Below, in pieces: positions 32,453-38,542 of a DNA stretch of 38,542 nucleotides. Below the pieces are notes generated by a model. The model was not told the DNA's origin, did no database searches, and saw only the letters and a list, made by a program, of their open reading frames with translations. The stretch is from an uncultured Pelagibacteraceae bacterium (lineage in GTDB: Bacteria > Pseudomonadota > Alphaproteobacteria > Pelagibacterales > Pelagibacteraceae). The stretch is from the NCBI GenBank assembly GCA_902578265.1, contig CACHCA010000009.1:1-38542 (forward strand), written 5' to 3'. The number at the start of each line of letters is the position of its first letter. Within the stretch, counting starts at the first letter, position 1. The position numbers were made by a program, and so were the translations under genes.

Positions 32453-33295
32453 GCCTATCATACAACTTATTAATCCTAATAATCTCATCTGATAAATTTT
32501 TCTTTTAAAAGTATTTAATGTAATTAAATAATAAAAAAATTTTGCTTTTGCAGAAATCAAATTTCTAAAAACTTTAAAAAAGGCAACCAAATATCCGTAA
32601 TGTTTTTTATTAAAATAAAATTTTGACCACATCCAATGCCAATTTCTTAAATATTCAACTTCGTTTCTATACTTTGGATCTACAGCTTTTCCACCTAAAT
32701 GATTTATTTTCGATTTTGGTATGACATAAATATCTTCATTTTTTTCTATTAATCTTTTACATAAGTCCTCATTTTCAAGATATAAAAAAAAATTCTCATC
32801 AAAAAAATCGAAGTTGTCAATTTTTTTCAATTTTTTTAAATTTAAAAGCATTGCATATCCGTCAACACTTTTTACTTTAAAAGGTATATCTGCATCAAAA
32901 TTATGACCCTTTTTTAATACGTAATTTGGGAATTCGTATTTATTTGAAATTGGTGCAATAATTCCAAATTTATCAATTTCTTTTGATGCAACAAATATCT
33001 CATTCAAAGAATTACTTTCTAGAGTGACATCAGGATTCAATATCAATACAAAATCTTTATTCACATTTTTGATGCCTAGGTTATTTCCTCCTCCCATCCC
33101 TAAATTTTCTTCAGATAAAATGCATTTAACATTTTTATACTTGGTCTCGATTTTTTTTTTTAATTGATGGTCATTTGAATTATCAACAACAAGTATTTCA
33201 ATTTCACCATTAATAGAATTAATACAATTTTCTATTACGTGACCACTCTTATAACTAACAATGATCACAGAGAGATTTTGCCTAGTTATTGACAT
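32423..33295 (-). CDS. Glycosyltransferase family 2
   Basis: From the ATG at 33295 the protein has 290 residues and begins SITRQNLSVIIVSYKSG, the usual GT2 opening; the acceptor-metal motif appears as LNPDVTLE and the E.EDL.... segment ENEDLCKRL marks the catalytic base region. It resembles rhamnosyltransferase-type WbbL enzymes with the LGMGGGNNLG(I) block. The frame extends upstream to a TTG at 33346, but the extra 17 residues are unlikely. It is divergent from rfbB with 54 bases between, so it probably belongs to the same polysaccharide island and could transfer the sugar made there. Confidence 0.85.
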   Translation of the reverse strand: MSITRQNLSVIIVSYKSGHVIENCINSINGEIEILVVDNSNDHQLKKKIETKYKNVKCILSEENLGMGGGNNLGIKNVNKDFVLILNPDVTLESNSLNEIFVASKEIDKFGIIAPISNKYEFPNYVLKKGHNFDADIPFKVKSVDGYAMLLNLKKLKKIDNFDFFDENFFLYLENEDLCKRLIEKNEDIYVIPKSKINHLGGKAVDPKYRNEVEYLRNWHWMWSKFYFNKKHYGYLVAFFKVFRNLISAKAKFFYYLITLNTFKRKIYQMRLLGLISCMIGKNSHYRPNF

Positions 33296-33349
33296 AATAT
33301 ATATGTACTCGACTATACTAAAATTTGTTTTTAATGTAAAAATCAAAAA

Positions 33350-34363
33350 ATGAAAAAGATCATTGTAACTGGTGGATTAGGATTTATTGGAAGTAATCTG
33401 ATAGAACTGTTACTAAATAAAAATTTTTATGTAATCAACATAGATAAAGGCACTTATTCTTCAAATTTTTATAATACAAAAGATTTTAGAAAATCAAAAA
33501 AATATGAATATTTAAAATTAGATATTTCAAATAAAAAGATAGGAAAAGTATTTGCAAAATATAGACCCTTAGGAATTTTTAATTTAGCAGCTGAAACTCA
33601 TGTAGATAGATCAATTGACAATCCGGGAAATTTTATTCAAAGTAATATTGTTGGTGTTTATAATCTTCTTGAATGTTTTAAAAATTTTTCAAAAAAATAT
33701 AGATCTAAATTAATTCATATCTCTACAGATGAAGTTTATGGTGATGTTTTAAACGGAAGATCTGATGAAAAATATCCTTATCAGCCAAGTTCACCTTATG
33801 CTGCTAGTAAAGCTGCATCAGATCATTTAGTTAGTTCATATATAAGAACTTATAATTTGCCTGCTATTGTAACAAATTGTTCAAACAATTATGGTCCCAA
33901 ACAACATCCAGAGAAATTAATTCCAAAACTTATATTTAATATTATGAATAATAGACCTTTACCTATTTATGGAAAAGGTAAAAACTCTAGAGAATGGATA
34001 TACGTCAAAGATCATTGTGAAGCTTTAATAAAAGTTTTTCAAAAAGGAAAGCTTGGAGAATTTTACAATATTGGATCAAATAAAAACCTTAACAACTTGC
34101 AAGTTACAAAGGAGCTTATAAAAAACTCAAAAAAAATAATCAAACTAGGTAAGAAAGTAAAAATAAACTTTGTCAAAGATCGTCCTGGTCATGATATTAG
34201 ATATGCTCTTAACAGTAATAAGATTAAAAAAAAATTAAACTGGTATCCAAAAACAAAATTTTCAAAAGGAATAAAATTGACACTTAATTGGTATTTTGAA
34301 AATAAATCATATTATAAATCTCTTTCAAAAAAAGATATTTTAAATAGATTAGGTAATAAATGA
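33350..34363 (+). CDS. rfbB: dTDP-glucose 4,6-dehydratase
   Basis: The enzyme converts dTDP-glucose to dTDP-4-keto-6-deoxyglucose, the branch point for many 6-deoxysugars. The 337-residue protein has the NAD-binding GGLGFIGSN (8-16), AAETHVDRSID (80-90), the dehydratase signature ThrAspGlu at 126-128 in STDEVYG, and Tyr150/Lys154 in SPYAASK. The THVDRS motif is typical of RmlB. It leads the plus-strand operon; its stop overlaps rfbA by four bases (ATGA). Confidence 0.95.
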   Translation: MKKIIVTGGLGFIGSNLIELLLNKNFYVINIDKGTYSSNFYNTKDFRKSKKYEYLKLDISNKKIGKVFAKYRPLGIFNLAAETHVDRSIDNPGNFIQSNIVGVYNLLECFKNFSKKYRSKLIHISTDEVYGDVLNGRSDEKYPYQPSSPYAASKAASDHLVSSYIRTYNLPAIVTNCSNNYGPKQHPEKLIPKLIFNIMNNRPLPIYGKGKNSREWIYVKDHCEALIKVFQKGKLGEFYNIGSNKNLNNLQVTKELIKNSKKIIKLGKKVKINFVKDRPGHDIRYALNSNKIKKKLNWYPKTKFSKGIKLTLNWYFENKSYYKSLSKKDILNRLGNK

Positions 34364-35226
34364 TTAAAAAAGGGATTATTTTAGCTGGGGGAAAAGGAAC
34401 TAGGATGAGTCCTTTAACAAAAGCGGTAAATAAACAATTATTACCAATTTATGATAAGCCATTAATTTTTTATCCTTTATCAATTTTGATGTTATCAAAA
34501 ATTAGAGATATACTAATTATTGTTAATAAAGGCCAGCTTAATCAATATAAAAAAATTCTACCAGATGGGAATAATCTGGGTGTAAAAATTACTTATCTCG
34601 AACAAACTAAACCAAGAGGATTGCCTGATGCTTTTGTAATTGGAGAAAAATTTATTGGTAAAGAAAATGTAGCGATGATACTTGGAGATAATTTTTTTTA
34701 CGGTCAAAATTTATCAAAACTGCTGTTGTCCAGTACAAAATTAAGAAAAGGAGCAAAAGTAATTTTACACAAAGTAATAAAGCCAGAATTATATGGAGTA
34801 GCAAAAGTTAATAATCGTAACAAAATTTTAAAGATCCAAGAAAAGCCAAAGAAATTTTTTTCAGATCTTGCAATAACTGGATTATATTTTTTTGATAATA
34901 AAGTTACAAAATATGCAAAAAAATTAAAACCCTCTAAAAGAGGTGAAGTTGAAATAATAGATTTACTTAAATTTTATAAAAACAAAAATGAATTATCTGC
35001 AGACTTAATTGGAAGGGGTGGTGCATGGCTAGATACTGGTTCTATAGACGATTTTTATAAAACAAGCAATTTCGTTTCTGCAATTGAAAATCGACAAGGT
35101 CTTAAAATTGCTTGTTTAGAAGAAATAGCTTTTAATAATAATTGGATAACAAAAAAAAATATCAGAGAGTCAATGAAATTTTACGGTAATTGTGATTATT
35201 CAAAATATTTGTCTAAACTTTTATAA
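34360..35226 (+). CDS. rfbA: Glucose-1-phosphate thymidylyltransferase
   Basis: RfbA joins glucose-1-phosphate and dTTP to dTDP-glucose. The 288 residues begin with the nucleotide-binding loop GGKGTRMSP (10-18... counted from MIKKGIILA), then KQLLPIYDKP (25-34), LGDNFFYG and later EKP and GRGGAWLDTG blocks, all family landmarks. Overlap with rfbB is ATGA; the stop abuts rfbC's ATG. Length and motifs are normal for the RmlA family. Confidence 0.95.
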   Translation: MIKKGIILAGGKGTRMSPLTKAVNKQLLPIYDKPLIFYPLSILMLSKIRDILIIVNKGQLNQYKKILPDGNNLGVKITYLEQTKPRGLPDAFVIGEKFIGKENVAMILGDNFFYGQNLSKLLLSSTKLRKGAKVILHKVIKPELYGVAKVNNRNKILKIQEKPKKFFSDLAITGLYFFDNKVTKYAKKLKPSKRGEVEIIDLLKFYKNKNELSADLIGRGGAWLDTGSIDDFYKTSNFVSAIENRQGLKIACLEEIAFNNNWITKKNIRESMKFYGNCDYSKYLSKLL

Positions 35227-35742
35227 ATGAAAATTTTAAAAACAAGATTCAAAGATCTACTTATAATCGAAAATCATAAATATTTAGATTACAGAGGTGA
35301 ATTTAGAGAAATATTAGTTGAAAAAAACATTAAAATTAAATTTCCTTTTAACGTAATTTCTAAATCAAGAAAAAATGTTATTCGAGGACTCCATTATCAA
35401 GTGAACAAACCACAAGGAAAATTTATATCGGTGATTAAAGGAGAGATATTGGATGTAGCCTTAGACTTAAGAAAAAACTCTAGAACTTTTGGTAAATACT
35501 ATAAAATTTTACTTTCAGAAAATAATTGTAAATCAATTTATATTCCAGAGGGCTTTGCACATGGTTTTAGCTGTTTAGCTAATGAAAATATTGTTATTTA
35601 TAGTTGCACAAATTACAGAAATGTATCAGGTGAAAGAGGAATTTTATGGAATGATGAAACTCTTAAGATAAATTGGAGAATAAAAAAACCAATAGTATCC
35701 AAAAAAGATAAAAATAATCCTAAATTTAAAGATATTTTTTAA
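35227..35742 (+). CDS. rfbC: dTDP-4-dehydrorhamnose 3,5-epimerase-type protein
   Basis: The 171-residue cupin has the RmlC blocks: SRKNVIRGLHYQ with His56, ALDLRKNSRTFGKY, IPEGFAHGF with His112, and the late ILWND. It should epimerise dTDP-4-keto-6-deoxyglucose at C3 and C5, or C3 only, as some relatives do when branched sugars are made. Start ATG directly follows the rfbA stop. No rfbD (reductase) is in the window, so the rhamnose route may not be complete here. Confidence 0.9.
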   Translation: MKILKTRFKDLLIIENHKYLDYRGEFREILVEKNIKIKFPFNVISKSRKNVIRGLHYQVNKPQGKFISVIKGEILDVALDLRKNSRTFGKYYKILLSENNCKSIYIPEGFAHGFSCLANENIVIYSCTNYRNVSGERGILWNDETLKINWRIKKPIVSKKDKNNPKFKDIF

Positions 35743-35748
35743 AAAAAA

Positions 35749-36555
35749 ATGACAAAATTATCAATGTATTGCATGGCACTTAATAATGATAATTTAGAAA
35801 CTATTAAAAGTCTCAATTATATTCCTGTAGGGTTAAAAAATAATAATTTTTCGAATGAATGGTTAAGAGATAATACGAATGAAAATATTTCTGAGAAAAA
35901 TCCATTCTACGGAGAATATACCTTTTATTATTGGTATTGGAAAAATTTACTTAAATTTAAAGACAAAAATGATTGGGTTGGTTTTTGCTCTTATCGAGAA
36001 TATTGGGGATCAAAAAATAGAAATAAATCAGATAACATTAGGGATTTAGTGTTGAGAGAATATCAGCCTGAATGGTCTAATTATGACGCAATAATTGGTG
36101 AACCAATTTCCATAGGCGGGACAAAATTAATAAAAGTTTTGAAATATGGTAAATCAGCTTTAATAAGAAATCCTAAAGCAATTTTTTTTAAAAATGCTAG
36201 AACAATTAGATGGCAATTTGATATGTTCCATGGAAGTGGAAATTTAGATAAAGCAATTGAACTTCTTTCAGATAAAGATCGAGATGATTTCAAATATTAT
36301 ACTCGAAGTGAAACATCATTTCCAAGAGGTAACATGTTTATTTCAAATTCAAAACAAATAATTAATAATTATTTTCAAAATGTTTTTAAATGGTTGAAAG
36401 ATTGTGAAAATGTTTTTGGTTTCAATTTAGAGGGATATGGTCAGATAAGAATGTATACTTTTTTAGCAGAAAGATATTTGCCATATTGGTTTAAAAAATA
36501 TACTAAATTCTTGGAATGGCCTGTTGTTTATAAAGATATAAATAAAAATGATTAA
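35749..36555 (+). CDS. DUF4422-type protein, probable glycosyltransferase
   Basis: The 268-residue protein shows the DUF4422 hallmarks: an early ENISEKNPFYGEYTFYYWYWKN-type region (about 44-65, Trp/Tyr rich), DWVGFCSYREYW (75-86, like GLCHYRRYF), a central SFPRGNMFISN (193-203) and a late FLAERYLPYWF. Family members occur in polysaccharide gene clusters and are thought to be glycosyltransferases; none of this fixes donor or acceptor. It starts six bases after rfbC and overlaps the next gene by eight bases. Confidence 0.75.
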   Translation: MTKLSMYCMALNNDNLETIKSLNYIPVGLKNNNFSNEWLRDNTNENISEKNPFYGEYTFYYWYWKNLLKFKDKNDWVGFCSYREYWGSKNRNKSDNIRDLVLREYQPEWSNYDAIIGEPISIGGTKLIKVLKYGKSALIRNPKAIFFKNARTIRWQFDMFHGSGNLDKAIELLSDKDRDDFKYYTRSETSFPRGNMFISNSKQIINNYFQNVFKWLKDCENVFGFNLEGYGQIRMYTFLAERYLPYWFKKYTKFLEWPVVYKDINKND

Positions 36556-36946
36556 GTTCAAATTCAAACAATTTAGAAAAAAAAGTGGAACATTAGTACC
36601 TTTTTCCTTGCAAAAACAAATACCATTTAAATCAAAAAGAATATTCATTATTTATGGAAATAAGAATTATGTAAGAGGCAATCATGCGCATTATAAATGT
36701 AAACAATTTTTAGTTCCAATTTATGGATCTATGGTAATTGAATACGAAAATTTTAAGAAAAAGAAAAAAATTAATATCAATTATAAAAAAAGAGAAGGTT
36801 TTTTATTAAATCCTAAAACTTGGTGTAAAATCAAATTTAACTCAAACCATTCTATTTTAATGGTTTTTTGTGATAGAGAATATGAGTTCAAAGATTATAT
36901 AGAAAAGTACGAAGATTTTCTAAAAATAATTAAAAAAAAGAAATAG
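36548..36946 (+). CDS. FdtA/QdtA-like dTDP-sugar 3,4-ketoisomerase (cupin)
   Basis: The 132-residue cupin has RGNHAHYKCKQF at 43-54, the FdtA/QdtA signature RG.HAH with catalytic-type His46 and His48. FdtA-type enzymes move the keto group of dTDP-4-keto-6-deoxyglucose to C3, usually before amination or branching. With RmlB, RmlA and RmlC nearby, it competes for or follows the same 4-keto sugar, so the final sugar is probably not plain rhamnose. It overlaps the DUF4422 gene by eight bases. No aminotransferase is visible before the window ends. Confidence 0.8.
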   Translation: MIKFKFKQFRKKSGTLVPFSLQKQIPFKSKRIFIIYGNKNYVRGNHAHYKCKQFLVPIYGSMVIEYENFKKKKKININYKKREGFLLNPKTWCKIKFNSNHSILMVFCDREYEFKDYIEKYEDFLKIIKKKK

Positions 36947-36951
36947 AAAAT

Positions 36952-37875
36952 ATGAATTTATTAATTACTGGTTGTTGTGGTCACATTGGTTCTTATCTCT
37001 CAGATAATATTCATAAGATAAAAAAGATTAAAAAAACAATTCTTGTAGACAATATTAAGTCTAATAGATTTTGCTCTCTTTTTAATTTAAGTAAAAATAA
37101 TAAATTGAAATTTTACTTAAGGGATGTAAACAAAAAAAATAGCCTAAATGATTTTAAGAATATAAATTATGTAATTCATTGTGCCTCTATGACTAATGCT
37201 GAAAAAAGTTTTGGTAAAGAAAAAGAAATGTACAAAAATAATATAGATTGTTTAAAAAATGTAATTCAATTTTGTAAAAAAAATAATTCAAAACTTATTC
37301 ATCTATCATCGACAAGTGTTTACGGAAAACAAACAGATTTAGTTGATGAAAATTGTGAAGAGAAATATTTAAAACCACAATCGCCTTACGCTGATATCAA
37401 ACTCATAGAAGAAAAAATGTTAAAAAAAAATTCTAATAAATTAAAATACAATACCTTCAGGTTTGGAACGATTGCCGGAGTATCTAAAGGAATAAGATTT
37501 CACACTGCGGTAAACAAGTTTTGTTTGAATGCATCTATTAATGAAAATATTTTTGTTTATAAAACAGCACTTAACCAGTATAGACCCTATTTATCTCTTG
37601 ATGATGCATTTAAAGTTTTTAAATTTTGTATTGAGAAAGATTTCTATAAAAATGAAATATTTAACGCCCTATCTGGTAACTATACAGTAAATCAAATTCT
37701 AAAAAAAATCAGAAAATATAAAAAAAATATAAAAGTAAAATTAGTTAAATCAGCAATCATGAATCAACTTTCTTATCATGTAAGTAGTAGAAAATTAGAA
37801 AATAATGGCCTTTATTTAAAAGGAAATATTGAGAATGATATAAAACAAACCTTAAAATTATTAAGCAATATTTAA
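36952..37875 (+). CDS. NAD-dependent sugar epimerase/dehydratase (extended SDR)
   Basis: The 307-residue protein has the extended-SDR dinucleotide loop TGCCGHIGSYL (6-16), the VIHCASMTNA block, catalytic Ser/Thr in LSSTSVYGK, and the Tyr-x3-Lys in SPYADIK. It lacks the TDE of RmlB, so it is a 4-epimerase, 4-reductase or C4/C6 modifying enzyme of a nucleotide sugar, not a dehydratase of the rfbB type. It may supply the reductase missing from the rhamnose-like route. Five bases follow the FdtA-like gene, and its stop overlaps the next gene as TAATG. Very lysine- and AT-rich. Confidence 0.8.
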   Translation: MNLLITGCCGHIGSYLSDNIHKIKKIKKTILVDNIKSNRFCSLFNLSKNNKLKFYLRDVNKKNSLNDFKNINYVIHCASMTNAEKSFGKEKEMYKNNIDCLKNVIQFCKKNNSKLIHLSSTSVYGKQTDLVDENCEEKYLKPQSPYADIKLIEEKMLKKNSNKLKYNTFRFGTIAGVSKGIRFHTAVNKFCLNASINENIFVYKTALNQYRPYLSLDDAFKVFKFCIEKDFYKNEIFNALSGNYTVNQILKKIRKYKKNIKVKLVKSAIMNQLSYHVSSRKLENNGLYLKGNIENDIKQTLKLLSNI

Positions 37876-38542
37876 TGATTTGTAAAATTACAAAAGAAAA
37901 AATTAAACCATTTATGTCTTTTGGCAAAATGCCAATTGCTAACGGTTTTTTAAAAAAAAATTCATTTAAAAAGGAATTCTTCTTTAACTTAGAAGTTGGA
38001 TTTTCAAAAAAATTATCTTTATTTCAAATAAATGATCATCCAAAACCTGAGCAAATGTTTAATAAAAATTATCCTTTTTTTACAGGTAGCTCTAAAGGAA
38101 TGATTAAACATTTTGAAGATTATTCAATCTGGATAAAAAAAAATTACGGTAAAGATTTAAGACGTTTGATAGAAATTGGTTCTAATGATGGGACTTTTTT
38201 AAGCAACTTTAATAAAAAAAAAGTAAAGGTTATAGGTTTTGAACCGTCAAGTAATGTTGCAAATATTTCAAGAAAAAAAGGAATAAAAACAATAAATTCT
38301 TTTTTTAATTATAAAAATGTTAAAAGTTTAAAATCACTTCAAAAAAAAATTAATATTATTTGTGCTGCGAACGTAATATGTCATGTTCCTGATCTAAAAG
38401 ATTTAATTAAGGCTGTTGATTTTTTACTTAGTGAAAATGGATTTTTTATTTTTGAGGAACCATACTTAGGATCTATGTATGAGAAAGTTTCATATGATCA
38501 AATATATGATGAGCATATTTATATTTTTTCAGTAAGTTCTGT
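37875..38542 (+). CDS. Sugar C-methyltransferase (partial, runs off the window)
   Basis: The frame starts at the ATG overlapping the preceding stop and is open to the window end (about 222 residues). The N-terminal part ends in GKMPIANGFL, as in the putative zinc-binding domain of the Methyltransf_13 group (LG..P.AN.F); the SAM motif is LIEIGSNDGTFL (residues 98-109). The late segment YDEHIYIFS matches the D.I..EH..YFS signature of NDP-hexose C-methyltransferases such as TylC3/NovU. Only one cysteine (Cys3) is seen where the family usually has a four-Cys zinc site, so the N-terminal metal site may be lost. With rfbB and FdtA-type genes upstream it suggests a C-methyl-branched deoxysugar. Confidence 0.75.
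   Translation, partial: MICKITKEKIKPFMSFGKMPIANGFLKKNSFKKEFFFNLEVGFSKKLSLFQINDHPKPEQMFNKNYPFFTGSSKGMIKHFEDYSIWIKKNYGKDLRRLIEIGSNDGTFLSNFNKKKVKVIGFEPSSNVANISRKKGIKTINSFFNYKNVKSLKSLQKKINIICAANVICHVPDLKDLIKAVDFLLSENGFFIFEEPYLGSMYEKVSYDQIYDEHIYIFSVSS

Noticed and set aside
1..38542. CRISPR arrays, tRNA or rRNA genes, insertion sequences, prophage genes
   Set aside because: No regularly spaced repeats, cloverleaf-like segments, conserved rRNA stretches, transposase or integrase motifs were found; the many A and T runs are background composition.

Overview
The window is a very AT-rich, densely packed stretch of bacterial chromosome with gaps of mostly 0-60 bases and many TAATG, ATGA or shared-TTAA gene junctions. 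The gene content (methylcitrate cycle, TRAP transporter, SpeD-SpeE fusion, omega subunit with an acidic tail, small class I ribonucleotide reductase) and the A/T-biased, lysine-rich proteins point to a streamlined marine alphaproteobacterium, most likely the SAR11/Pelagibacter lineage. That assignment is inference; there is no rRNA gene in the window to confirm it. No tRNA, rRNA, CRISPR array, insertion sequence or prophage gene was seen, and no gene-free stretch exceeds about 160 bases.

Region by region. (1) 2-133 is the end of a HAD-type phosphatase. 185-3707 is a tightly coupled prpDBC operon that turns propionyl-CoA into pyruvate and succinate. (2) 3824-6659 is a three-gene plus-strand cluster: a PhyH-type Fe(II)/2-oxoglutarate dioxygenase, a class I methyltransferase and an EgtD-like histidine trimethyltransferase with its substrate-binding residues intact. 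No EgtB is visible. This is the best candidate for an undescribed small-molecule pathway, and the first two genes have foreign-looking codon use. (3) 6678-12011 holds a DUF4149 membrane protein, nrdAB with a candidate NrdR box, a phosphohexomutase, and a DUF2061 gene preceded by a terminator-like hairpin. (4) 12014-16732 (minus) is a TRAP transporter operon, dctP-[hairpin]-dctQ-dctM, running on into dusA and tauE. A divergent CoA-transferase (16828-17970) faces it. (5) 17967-25920 holds rpoZ, an MFS carrier, a beta-hydroxyacid dehydrogenase with a PNPOx-fold protein, a gamma-carbonic-anhydrase-like protein, a thioredoxin-fold protein, GT4 and GT9 glycosyltransferases with a DUF6165 protein, and a creatinase-like M24 protein.

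(6) 25917-32418 is the metabolic highlight. An amino-acid ABC transporter (binding protein plus two permeases, no ATPase) lies beside a minus-strand operon mtnP-mtnA-ald2-speDE, with apt divergent. Read together, SAM is decarboxylated and used for aminopropyl transfer by the SpeD-SpeE fusion. The by-product methylthioadenosine is phosphorolysed (MtnP), isomerised (MtnA) and cleaved by a FucA-type aldolase to DHAP plus methylthioacetaldehyde (the 'DHAP shunt'), and adenine is recaptured by Apt. (7) 32423-38542 is a surface-polysaccharide island: a GT2, then rfbB-rfbA-rfbC, a DUF4422 protein, an FdtA-like ketoisomerase, an NAD-dependent epimerase and a sugar C-methyltransferase cut by the window edge. 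It encodes a modified dTDP-sugar and is probably part of a strain-variable region.

Recurrent architecture: both solute-binding-protein genes are separated from their permeases by strong hairpins, and four of seven convergent gene pairs share one TTAA tetranucleotide that encodes both stop codons.
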